Source: an uncultured Bacilli bacterium (GTDB lineage: Bacteria > Bacillota_I > Bacilli_A > RF39 > UBA660). Taken from it: 12,976 nucleotides of DNA. Position 1 is the first letter of the stretch. Each line of letters starts with the position of its first letter. The notes under the pieces were generated by a model. It did no database searches, had not been told where the DNA came from, and saw only the letters and a list, made by a program, of their open reading frames with translations. Location of the stretch: the NCBI GenBank assembly GCA_947630095.1, contig CANRGI010000019.1:1-12976 (forward strand). The letters are read 5' to 3'. A program made the position numbers and the translations under genes. Below, piece after piece: positions 6,309 to 12,961 of this stretch.

Positions 6309-7277
6309 GTGACTTTAAATTTTAAAAATTCTTATATTTTAGATATTTATTCACTATTAGGAAGAAATGAATATAATGTATCTATAAAACCTGATAAATT
6401 AATATATGATTATTATGACGAAGAAAAAAGTGTTGAACAAGGTGAGTGCAAATATCAAATAAGAACGATAAAAGGAATATTAAAGAAAACAAAAATGAAT
6501 ATAGAAGACATAGATGTTTTAGTAGGAGGAGATTTACAAAGTCAATTATTTGCTTCTTCTTTTAGTGCTAGAAAATTTGATATACCCCATATAGGCCTCT
6601 ATAGTGCATGTGCTACATTTACAGAAAGTTTATTAGTATCTAGTTTATTACTCGAAAATGGTTGTAAGAATATAATAGCAACTACAAGTGCCCATAATCT
6701 AGCAAGTGAAAAACAATTTAGATTTCCAATAGAATATGGAGCATTGAGAAAAAAAGTTAATACATTTACTGCTACAGGTTCAGTTAGCACTTTACTTACA
6801 AAAAATAAATCAAATATAAAAATAGAAAGTGCTACAATAGGTAAAGTAGTAGATTTAGGTTTCACTGACGCAAATGATTTCGGAGCCTGTATGGCACCAA
6901 GTGCTGCTAAAACAATATATGAACATTTAAAAGATACTAATAGAACACCTGATTATTATGATTTAATTTTAACAGGAGATTTAGGTATCTATGGTATAGA
7001 AATATTAAAAGAATATTTAAAAAAAGAGTATAAAATAAATGTAAAAAATATATTAGATGCAGGTAGTATGATTTATGACGAAAAATACCTAGACACCATT
7101 GCTGGAGCAAGCGGACCTATTTGCTTACCACTTATATTATTTAATAAAATACTAAAAGAAAATTATAAAAAAATATTATTGGTTGGAACAGGTTCTTTAC
7201 ACTCAAAAACAAGTTGCAATTTATCTGAAAGTATTCCATCAATATCTCACGCAGTAAGTATAGAGGTGATAAAATGA
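6309..7277 (+). CDS. spoVAD: Stage V sporulation protein AD, dipicolinate-binding thiolase-fold protein
   Basis: A protein of 322 residues. SpoVAD is the peripheral SpoVA subunit that binds dipicolinic acid and has a thiolase-like fold without thiolase chemistry. Visible landmarks are LVGGDLQSQLFASSFSAR (71-88), the thiolase-type elbow GLYSACATFTESLL with Cys101, an FTATGSVSTLL segment near residues 155-165, and GDLGIYGIEIL. GAGASGPICLP-type sequence (AGASGPICLPLILFNKIL) and LLVGTGSLHSKTSC come near the C-terminus, as in B. subtilis SpoVAD. The start is GTG at 6309, directly after the spoVAC stop, with AAAAGGAG (6293-6300) 8 nt upstream. The stop overlaps the spoVAE start by 4 nt. Length is normal for the family. 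Confidence 0.95.
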   Translation: MTLNFKNSYILDIYSLLGRNEYNVSIKPDKLIYDYYDEEKSVEQGECKYQIRTIKGILKKTKMNIEDIDVLVGGDLQSQLFASSFSARKFDIPHIGLYSACATFTESLLVSSLLLENGCKNIIATTSAHNLASEKQFRFPIEYGALRKKVNTFTATGSVSTLLTKNKSNIKIESATIGKVVDLGFTDANDFGACMAPSAAKTIYEHLKDTNRTPDYYDLILTGDLGIYGIEILKEYLKKEYKINVKNILDAGSMIYDEKYLDTIAGASGPICLPLILFNKILKENYKKILLVGTGSLHSKTSCNLSESIPSISHAVSIEVIK

Positions 7278-7624
7278 TTTATTTAAATTCTTTTCTAATC
7301 TGTGGTGCAATATGCGCCCTAGGGCAAATTATACTTGAAAATACAAAACTAACCCCTGCACATTTAAATACTTTATTTGTACTTTTAGGAGTTATTCTTT
7401 CATTTTTTGGAGTATATGAAATAATTTTAAAATGGGGTGGAGCAGGAGCAAGCATTCCTATAACTAACTTTGGTCATTTGCTTTTCAAAGGGGCTTATGC
7501 TTCACTAAAAAAAGATGGTTTTATAGGTTTATTAGGAGGTCTATTTTCTAAAGGTTCATTAGGAGTTACTGTAAGTATAATTTCTTCCTTCCTAGTTTCT
7601 CTATTTGCAAAACCAAGACATTAA
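7274..7624 (+). CDS. spoVAE: Stage V sporulation protein AE (SpoVAEb type), membrane component
   Basis: A 116-residue membrane protein of the SpoVA complex. The family signature GGAGASIPITNFGHLLFKG is present near residues 55-73, followed by a glycine-rich helix GFIGLLGGLFSKGSLGVTVSIISSFLV. There are three hydrophobic segments (about residues 4-22, 31-51 and 82-112). The start ATG overlaps the spoVAD stop (ATGA), with GAGGTGAT (7263-7270) in front. The cassette consists of AC, AD and AE only. SpoVAA, AB and AF are absent here, the minimal composition commonly reported for clostridial spore formers. No terminator is evident after the gene before the next promoter at 7654. Confidence 0.95.
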   Translation: MIYLNSFLICGAICALGQIILENTKLTPAHLNTLFVLLGVILSFFGVYEIILKWGGAGASIPITNFGHLLFKGAYASLKKDGFIGLLGGLFSKGSLGVTVSIISSFLVSLFAKPRH

Positions 7625-7653
7625 AATATGTTTGTAATAATAAGAAAAAGTTG

Positions 7654-7682
7654 TTGACAGTAATAAATAAAAGATATAAAAT
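7654..7682 (+). promoter_or_regulatory. Strong SigA promoter of the leader ORF and surface protein
   Basis: A perfect TTGACA (7654-7659), a 17-nt spacer and TAAAAT (7677-7682). Transcription would start near 7690, leaving a leader of about 170 nt before the large gene. This is the best -35 box in the window. Confidence 0.85.
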
Positions 7683-7716
7683 GTAAGTATAAATAATAAA
7701 AAGGAGATAAGAGAGT

Positions 7717-7770
7717 ATGAAGAAAAATAACTTGGCAGTACATTTGTTTGATATGGGGGGGGTATTATAG
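7717..7770 (+). CDS. Short leader peptide ORF containing a G8 tract
   Basis: A 17-codon ORF (MKKNNLAVHLFDMGGVL) sits at the start of the transcript from the 7654 promoter. It has an excellent ribosome site, AAAAAGGAG (7698-7706), 10 nt before its ATG. The codons for the two glycines and the valine contain a run of eight G (7755-7762), and the TAG stop follows at 7768-7770. Removing one G keeps the frame open for 30 more codons to a TGA at 7859-7861 that overlaps the ATG of the surface gene, giving a 47-codon product. Removing two or adding one brings an early stop. The peptide matches no family I know. Its likely role is regulatory, through translation of the leader rather than through the product. 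Confidence 0.55.
   Translation: MKKNNLAVHLFDMGGVL
7755..7762 (+). repeat. Homopolymeric G8 tract, candidate phase-variation site
   Basis: Eight consecutive G inside the leader ORF, in DNA that is otherwise very poor in G and C. I saw no comparable G or C run elsewhere in the window. Poly-G tracts of this length are classic slipped-strand mispairing sites. Confidence 0.7.
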
Positions 7771-7804
7771 ACTAAATAAATCTTTTATCTTTTTGCATAC
7801 ACGA

Positions 7805-7832
7805 ACGCATAGTATTTTAACTATGTGTTTTT
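7805..7832 (+). terminator. Attenuator-like hairpin between leader ORF and surface gene
   Basis: ACGCATAGT (7805-7813) and ACTATGTGT (7820-7828) form a 9-bp stem with one G-T pair and a 6-nt loop, with T continuing to 7832. It stands 34 nt after the leader stop and before the ribosome site AAAGGAG (7843-7849). Since it lies inside the leader of an apparent transcription unit, it is read as an attenuator rather than a gene-end terminator. A second copy of the 3' arm, CTATGC at 7833-7838, can pair with GCATAG (7807-7812) instead. Confidence 0.6.
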
Positions 7833-7857
7833 CTATGCCTAGAAAGGAGTATGTAAA

Positions 7858-10236
7858 ATGATAAAGAGAATATTTAATAGTAAGACAAGATTAGGAATAG
7901 CAATAATTGTGATATTAATGCTAGTAATGGGATTATCCTATGGGACATTTTTAATAACTACTGATAACTATAAAGTAAGTGAACTTTTAATAGCAGAACT
8001 AAACTATGGGATAAAGATAGAAGAAGATAGTGGACAGGCGTGTACAGTTAGTGAAACAAAAGTAACAACACCAGCAAATAGTGAGTGTTTCATAACTATA
8101 GAGATATCTTCTGTAAACCCAATAGACAGTAGGTATGCACTTGCTTACAAAAATGAAACAGGAACTGCAATAGTTCAATACACAGATAAAACTCAATGGA
8201 AAAGTGAAGGTGTAATAGAAGATTATAATAGTAATTACACTAGAAAAGTAAGAGTTGTGATAAATAATAATGGAAATTCAAGGCAAGCAGTTACTAACTT
8301 TAAAGTATTTGGTGGTTATAAATTTAATTCAGAAGTATCAATTGATTTAAAGGACGGCTATCAAACAATACCAGGTACATACACAGAAAGTATAGAAGCA
8401 GGAAATCAAAGATTAGTTGATATAGTAGAAAAAGATACTGACTGTGTTACAAGTACTTCTAAAGAATGTCTTTATGGAGGAGAAACAATAACAAATTACT
8501 TACAATATCCAACTCCAGCAGATGGAAATACAAATGATAACTTATGGAGAATAACAGGAAGTTATAGTATAGATGGAACAACTTATTCAAAAGTGGTTTA
8601 TAACGACAATTATGTAGCAAATACAAGTAAAGATAATATTCAAACAACATTGATTAATTTTTACAATACACTAGATAAAGCAAGTGAAACAATACAAAAT
8701 ACTAATAAATTTAATTGTACAAAAGAAGGTTGTACAATTAGTGCTTATGATAAAATAGGTTTATTAAGTACTTATGAATATGATGCTATAGGAGGACAAG
8801 AATCATATTTAGGAATTAGTGATAGTTGGTTTGTTTTAGGTGAAAATGGTGTAGTAAAAAATATAACTACTAAAGGTATAGAAGAAGCTAGTGGAGAAAG
8901 CGGAGTAAGACCAACAGCATATTTGCAAACAGATGTGACAGTAACAGGAAAAGGGACAATAGACGACCCATATAGAATAAGCCCAAAAGGAGATATAAAT
9001 TTAGTCGCTTATACTTTGGATGGTAAACCAACAACAGAAAAATATGAAACATTAATAAAAAATTATATAGTGAATGAAGTAACCTGTAAAAATGGAAGCA
9101 AAGCATCGTGGGATTATAGTAAAAATGCAGCTATAATAGAAAATGTGAACCTACCTGAATATTGTACAATAGATTTTATAAAAGAAGCTCCTTTTATGCT
9201 AAAATTAAAAATAGATAACCCTGTAAGAAATTTAAGAAGTGATTTTTCTAAAGAATTTATTGCATCAGGTTTATATGTAGAAAATGACGGAAATTTTTTA
9301 GAACCGGAAGGTAAAGAACCAACAATAAATGAAGTTTATTATTTTGTAGGAAATCCTGATAATAATTGGGTACAATTTGCAAATTATTGGTGGAGAATAA
9401 TAAGAACTAATGAAGATGGAAGCGTGAGATTATTATATGCAGGAACTAGCCCTGAAGTGACAGATGCTTATATTGCTCAAAATTCATATAATGGCAAAAA
9501 TACCGATGACACTATGTATGTAGGTTTTAAATATGGAACAAAAGGTAGTCAAGAAACAAATAGAGAAAATACATATAATTCTAACATTTTGGGCGAAGAT
9601 AACAGTGTAGATACAAATACATTAAATGGATGGTACAATATTAATATAAAAAATAAAGAATTTAATAAATATATAAGTAAAACAGCAATATATTGTAATG
9701 ATAGAACTAGCACTAATGGATATAAATCAACAGGCGAAATGTATTATAACGAACATATTAAATTTAGTAATACATCGATACAACACCCTAGTTTCAAATG
9801 TGGTGTAAATGGCCAAGGAATAGAAAATGTAGATGCAAGCATAAAAGATAAATTTAGTGGAGTAAATGAAAACGCTAAATTAATTAATCCAATAGGATTA
9901 ATAACAGCGGATGAGATAATTTATGCAGGAGGAACTTATTCGTATAAAAGTCTCAACAAAGAAGTTTATTATAAATTAAATAGTGTTAAACAAAATAGCG
10001 TAGGTGAAAAAGAATGGTGGACAATGACTCCAGATTATAATTATTGCAGCGGTACTTGTCCGAGAGTAGCAATAGTTGTTGGAGATAGTTTATATTATTC
10101 TGGAACAGCAACACCGGATTCGGTTATTCGTCCAGTTCTATCAATAAAAGCCTGTGCTATAGTAACTGGTAATGGTACAACCACTGACCCATATATACCA
10201 TCTATAGATGCAGCCTGTGCTGCAGCTGATAACTAG
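7858..10236 (+). CDS. Large signal-anchored surface protein with two WRI/RP-type modules
   Basis: A 792-residue protein with a basic start and one hydrophobic helix (about residues 11-33), best read as a signal anchor, then an all-extracellular body rich in Asn, Thr and Tyr. Two related modules are visible. The first is compact (about 228-375: NLWRITGSYSIDG, IGLLSTYEYDAIGG, GVRPTAYLQTDVTVTGKGT, DDPYRI). The second is full-length (about 503-780: NWVQFANYWWRIIRTN, NPIGLITADEIIYAGG, EWWTMTPDY, VIRPVLSIKACAIVTGNGT, TDPYIP). A linker domain (about 380-440) has the VTCKNGSKASWDY and PEYCTIDF pattern. Modules of this kind recur in surface proteins of uncultured gut Bacillota (I believe annotated as DUF6273). 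There is no LPXTG or C-terminal helix. Ribosome site AAAGGAG lies 8 nt before ATG. The leader suggests variable expression. Binding partner unknown. Confidence 0.85.
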   Translation: MIKRIFNSKTRLGIAIIVILMLVMGLSYGTFLITTDNYKVSELLIAELNYGIKIEEDSGQACTVSETKVTTPANSECFITIEISSVNPIDSRYALAYKNETGTAIVQYTDKTQWKSEGVIEDYNSNYTRKVRVVINNNGNSRQAVTNFKVFGGYKFNSEVSIDLKDGYQTIPGTYTESIEAGNQRLVDIVEKDTDCVTSTSKECLYGGETITNYLQYPTPADGNTNDNLWRITGSYSIDGTTYSKVVYNDNYVANTSKDNIQTTLINFYNTLDKASETIQNTNKFNCTKEGCTISAYDKIGLLSTYEYDAIGGQESYLGISDSWFVLGENGVVKNITTKGIEEASGESGVRPTAYLQTDVTVTGKGTIDDPYRISPKGDINLVAYTLDGKPTTEKYETLIKNYIVNEVTCKNGSKASWDYSKNAAIIENVNLPEYCTIDFIKEAPFMLKLKIDNPVRNLRSDFSKEFIASGLYVENDGNFLEPEGKEPTINEVYYFVGNPDNNWVQFANYWWRIIRTNEDGSVRLLYAGTSPEVTDAYIAQNSYNGKNTDDTMYVGFKYGTKGSQETNRENTYNSNILGEDNSVDTNTLNGWYNINIKNKEFNKYISKTAIYCNDRTSTNGYKSTGEMYYNEHIKFSNTSIQHPSFKCGVNGQGIENVDASIKDKFSGVNENAKLINPIGLITADEIIYAGGTYSYKSLNKEVYYKLNSVKQNSVGEKEWWTMTPDYNYCSGTCPRVAIVVGDSLYYSGTATPDSVIRPVLSIKACAIVTGNGTTTDPYIPSIDAACAAADN

Positions 10237-10244
10237 GAGTAATT

Positions 10245-10478
10245 ATGACAGAAAGTAAAATAAATAGTTTAATAGGAAATAATATTAGAAAGTATAGACT
10301 AATGTACAATGCAAGTAAAGGTGCTCTTACTCAAAAAGATTTAGCAAAAAAAGTAGGAGTATCTACTTCCCTAATAGGAAGTTTAGAAAGTAAAAAGGTA
10401 AGTCAAGGTATAAGTTTATTTAACTTATACAAAATAAGTGAAGCATTAGATATACCTATAGAGAAGTTTTTTGAATGA
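10245..10478 (+). CDS. Cro/C1-type helix-turn-helix regulator
   Basis: A 77-residue DNA-binding protein. The helix-turn-helix spans TQKDLAKKVGVSTSLIGSLE (residues about 27-46), followed by ISLFNLYKISEALDIPIEKFF, the usual closing helices of the Cro/C1 (HTH_3/XRE) fold. The first helix is separated from the motif by a slightly longer loop (YNASKGAL). There is no extra domain, so ligand sensing is unlikely unless through dimerisation. AGGAG (10235-10239) overlaps the stop of the surface protein gene (TAG, 10234-10236), and the start lies 8 nt after it, so translation is probably coupled. A strong terminator follows. It may regulate the surface gene unit, but no operator can be assigned from sequence alone. 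Confidence 0.9.
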   Translation: MTESKINSLIGNNIRKYRLMYNASKGALTQKDLAKKVGVSTSLIGSLESKKVSQGISLFNLYKISEALDIPIEKFFE

Positions 10479-10493
10479 ACTTCTCTTATTTTT
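10461..10493 (+). terminator. Intrinsic terminator after the HTH regulator
   Basis: GAGAAGTT (10461-10468) and AACTTCTC (10478-10485) form a perfect 8-bp stem with a 9-nt loop, followed by TTATTTTT. The 5' arm encodes the last residues of the regulator. This is the end of the surface protein unit. Confidence 0.9.
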
Positions 10494-10535
10494 ATGTAAA
10501 CCACACTATAAAAATGTAAAATAAACTAACATTTT

Positions 10536-10544
10536 TGTTATAAT
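10536..10544 (+). promoter_or_regulatory. Extended -10 promoter of the cysteine hydrolase gene
   Basis: TG-T-TATAAT (10536-10544), a perfect -10 hexamer with the extended TG element, 24 nt before the ATG at 10569. The -35 region (TGTAAA near 10515-10520) is weak, which is usual for extended -10 promoters. Confidence 0.6.
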
Positions 10545-10568
10545 TAAATAAGTAGGAGGATATATTAT

Positions 10569-11216
10569 ATGCCAAGAAATTATAACATTTATGTAATATT
10601 AACAAAAACAAATCTTAAAATAGGAAAATTTATAAGAAAAATATCTAATTTTGAATATAGTCACGTTTCTATATCGCTTAGTAAAGACTTATCTACTATG
10701 TATTCTTTTTCAAGAAAATACTTAACAGCCACTTTCTGTGCAGGTCTTACTAAAGAATCTCCTTTAAGATACACTACTTCAAAAGAACCCACTAAAGTAA
10801 AAATATTCAAAATACCAGTAACTAAAGAAACTTATTATCAAGTTAAATCTTATATAGAATATGCCTACGCCCACGAAGAAGAATATGTATATAATTTTAT
10901 CTCCGCGCTTGCATACCCTTTAAGAAAGAAAGTATATATTGATAAATCATTTACGTGTTGTGAATTTGTAGTTGACATACTTACTAGATTTTTAAATATG
11001 ACTGAATTAGCCCCTTCAGGCTATGCCTCTATAAAAGATTTATCTGATTACCTAAATGGATACCTTTATTATGAAGGAGAACTAAAAACAAATATTAACT
11101 CTTGGCAAGAAGACAAATATACAGAAACTCCACATTTTATATATAAAAGTACTAAAGAAATAGAAATATTTGCTACTTTATTTTATAGATTTATAAAAGG
11201 TTTAGTAATAAAATAA
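10569..11216 (+). CDS. Probable permuted papain-like (NlpC/P60-type) cysteine hydrolase
   Basis: A 215-residue protein without signal peptide or clear membrane helix. Two short motifs in permuted order suggest the YiiX-like branch of the NlpC/P60 fold. FEYSHVSISL carries His32 near the start, and FTCCEFVVDIL carries the likely nucleophile Cys130 (F-x-C-x-E-F-V, as in the FxCSEfV motif) in the second half. MYSFSRK (44-50) between them is a recurrent segment in this group. Relatives act on amide or ester bonds in cell-wall peptides or lipids. The substrate here is unknown, and lack of a signal peptide argues for a cytosolic or non-classical location. Excellent ribosome site TAGGAGGA (10553-10560) 8 nt before ATG. 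Its own promoter and the terminator in front make it a separate unit. Two adjacent Cys make the nucleophile assignment slightly uncertain. Confidence 0.65.
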   Translation: MPRNYNIYVILTKTNLKIGKFIRKISNFEYSHVSISLSKDLSTMYSFSRKYLTATFCAGLTKESPLRYTTSKEPTKVKIFKIPVTKETYYQVKSYIEYAYAHEEEYVYNFISALAYPLRKKVYIDKSFTCCEFVVDILTRFLNMTELAPSGYASIKDLSDYLNGYLYYEGELKTNINSWQEDKYTETPHFIYKSTKEIEIFATLFYRFIKGLVIK

Positions 11217-11241
11217 TCATTTTACAAATTTTACCAGTTTA

Positions 11242-11269
11242 TTTACTAATATTTTACTAATACTATAAC
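11242..11269 (+). promoter_or_regulatory. Weak SigA-like promoter of the small exported protein gene
   Basis: TTTACT (11242-11247), 16-nt spacer, TATAAC (11264-11269). Both boxes deviate from consensus, and the -10 lies only 10 nt before the start at 11280, so the call is tentative. Read-through from the hydrolase gene is the alternative. Confidence 0.25.
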
Positions 11270-11279
11270 TAGGTGAGTT

Positions 11280-11684
11280 ATGAAAAGAGTATTAGTATGC
11301 AGTATATTTATTTTATTAACTTTATTTATCTTTAAAAATAACATAAAAGCAAGTAATGATAACCCTTATAAAGAAGGATATCATAGTATTTCATTTGATA
11401 ATCTAAACTCTAAAAACATTAATTCTTTATTTGTAGGTTTAAACGGAACAATTATTGAAATAGAAGTGAAAACCAAAGCATTTACTAAAAGTTATAGAGT
11501 AAACTCTAACATAGTAAATAATATAGAAGAAAATATTACAAATAAAGTATTAAATGATTTAAAAGAAATGAATAAAAATGAACTTGCTAGTATTTATAAA
11601 ACTAGTGGTTTTGTTATAACAAAGATAAATCTAATTTGCAACAATGAAGAATTAAACATAATTAAAACAAGAGCAAATTTATAA
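11280..11684 (+). CDS. Small exported protein of unknown function
   Basis: A 134-residue protein with a typical signal peptide (KR, then hydrophobic residues to about 19, then NNIKASN, cleavage probably after Ala24). A soluble domain of about 110 residues follows, with strand-like SLFVGLNGTIIEIEVKTKAFTKSYRV and a helical stretch NIEENITNKVLNDLKEM. There is no lipobox (no Cys after the hydrophobic core) and no anchor, so it is probably secreted or wall-associated. The ribosome site AGGTGAG (11271-11277) is very close to the ATG. I do not recognise the family. It lies 63 nt after the hydrolase gene with no terminator between, so the two could share a transcript. Confidence 0.75.
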   Translation: MKRVLVCSIFILLTLFIFKNNIKASNDNPYKEGYHSISFDNLNSKNINSLFVGLNGTIIEIEVKTKAFTKSYRVNSNIVNNIEENITNKVLNDLKEMNKNELASIYKTSGFVITKINLICNNEELNIIKTRANL

Positions 11685-11723
11685 ATGGAACTTATATAGT
11701 TTTATTTTTTATACTTTATATTA

Positions 11724-11742
11724 AGTGTAAAAAAAATACACT
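11724..11742. repeat. Short inverted repeat upstream of the ATPase promoter
   Basis: AGTGTA (11724-11729) and TACACT (11737-11742) are perfect inverted arms around seven A. It lies just upstream of the -35 box at 11757. It is not a terminator on either strand, because no T-run follows the stem. It could be an operator half-site pair, but chance is possible in AT-rich DNA. Confidence 0.3.
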
Positions 11743-11756
11743 AGTATCAAAAATAA

Positions 11757-11785
11757 TTGTAATTTTCTTACATTTGTAATATAAT
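11757..11785 (+). promoter_or_regulatory. SigA-type promoter of the ATPase gene
   Basis: TTGTAA (11757-11762), a 17-nt spacer and TATAAT (11780-11785), 21 nt before the ATG at 11807. Confidence 0.75.
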
Positions 11786-11806
11786 ATTAATGAAAGGTGG
11801 ATTATA

Positions 11807-12961
11807 ATGTTAAAAAAAATTAAATTAGAAAACTATGTTACATTTATAAAACCTACTGAAATAGAATTTTCCGCAACAAATTATAAGTTTTTAGAAAGTG
11901 AAAATGTAGGAAGCAATAGAATACTTAAAGGTTGTTTATTTGTAGGAGAAAACGCTTCAGGAAAAACAAATATATTATTGAGTATTAAATTTTTACTTGA
12001 TTTATTATTTAGTAATAATGAAATAGATTTATTATCTAAAAAAAGTTTTTATACTGATAAAACAACATATAAAATAACTTACACATTTGTAAGTGAAAAC
12101 ACCGATATTATATATGCTATAGAAATGGGTATAAATGAAATAATATCTGAAAAATTAACATTAGGAGATAAAGTTATATTAGAAAGACTTGGCTCAACTG
12201 CAAAATTTAATTTAGAAGAAGAAAAAACAGTAAAAGATATTTCAAGTAAATTATTATTTCTTCGTAGAATATATTTTGACACTAATTTTTATGGCAATTC
12301 CGTTTTAAATAAATGGTTTGATTATATGAAAAAATCAGTCTATATTAATTGTTATTATAGAAATGTAATAACATATAGTGGTTCTAGTTTATTAGTTCAT
12401 GAATATTTAAAAGATAATAAAGTAGATGAAATTAATAAATTTTTAGAACAAATAAATTATAAACAAAAAATAGAATATGGCGAAGAAAAAATTAATATTA
12501 ACAATAAGTTATCAGTTAAATCAAATGATAATAACAAATTAATTTCATTTAATAAAAAAGATACAGATATTTATATTCCAGAAATATTTGAATCTACTGG
12601 AAATTTAACACTTATGGAATTACTTCCTTCATTTTTACATTCTATTAATGAAGAATGTATGATAATTATAGATGAATTTTCTAGTGGTTTTCATAACGAA
12701 TTAGAAGAATGTATTTTAAAGTATTTCTTTCATTACTCAAAGGATTCACAATTATTTTTCACATCACACTCTACTAATATATTAAATAATACTTTAATAA
12801 GGCCAGACCAAATTTATTCAACTTATTTTGATCCTAAAAAGGGAACAGTATTAAAAAGATTTTCTAACGAAATGCCAAGAGAATCTCAAAATATTGAAAA
12901 GATGTACTTAAACGGAGTATTTGATGGAATGCCTAGATACAATAAAAACTTTAAAGATTAA
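11807..12961 (+). CDS. AAA15/RloA-like ATPase, possible defence-system ATPase
   Basis: A 384-residue ABC/SMC-related ATPase. The opening MLKKIKLENYVTF is the usual first strand of such proteins. Walker A is GENASGKT (47-54). An ESTGNLTLMELLP signature-like segment lies at 262-274, Walker B is CMIIIDEF (284-291), and the switch histidine sits in FFTSHSTN (317-324). The C-terminal YLNGVFDGMPRYN (367-379) is typical of the AAA_15/RloA group. The middle (about 80-250) is the variable insert. Proteins of this build act as the sensor ATPase in RloA-RloB/AbiL, PARIS (AriA) and similar anti-phage systems, usually next to an RloB- or TOPRIM-type effector gene. Only 15 nt follow the stop, so any partner is outside the window. 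There is no TOPRIM domain fused, so it is not a complete OLD nuclease. Ribosome site AAAGGTGG (11793-11800) lies 6 nt before ATG. Confidence 0.8.
   Translation: MLKKIKLENYVTFIKPTEIEFSATNYKFLESENVGSNRILKGCLFVGENASGKTNILLSIKFLLDLLFSNNEIDLLSKKSFYTDKTTYKITYTFVSENTDIIYAIEMGINEIISEKLTLGDKVILERLGSTAKFNLEEEKTVKDISSKLLFLRRIYFDTNFYGNSVLNKWFDYMKKSVYINCYYRNVITYSGSSLLVHEYLKDNKVDEINKFLEQINYKQKIEYGEEKININNKLSVKSNDNNKLISFNKKDTDIYIPEIFESTGNLTLMELLPSFLHSINEECMIIIDEFSSGFHNELEECILKYFFHYSKDSQLFFTSHSTNILNNTLIRPDQIYSTYFDPKKGTVLKRFSNEMPRESQNIEKMYLNGVFDGMPRYNKNFKD

Noticed and set aside
7755..7762. G8 run as a G-quadruplex element
   Set aside because: A quadruplex needs four G tracts, and no other G runs are nearby. 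A slippage site is the better reading.
7625..7857. Invertible promoter flanked by inverted repeats, as in other phase-variable surface loci
   Set aside because: I looked for matching inverted arms on both sides of the 7654-7682 promoter and found none of useful length. No recombinase gene is in the window.
8459..9106. Open frames on the - strand inside the surface protein gene (8459-8650 and 8888-9106)
   Set aside because: Their Leu/Phe/Tyr-rich composition is what the complement of an AT-rich Asn/Thr-rich gene produces. No start signals were seen.
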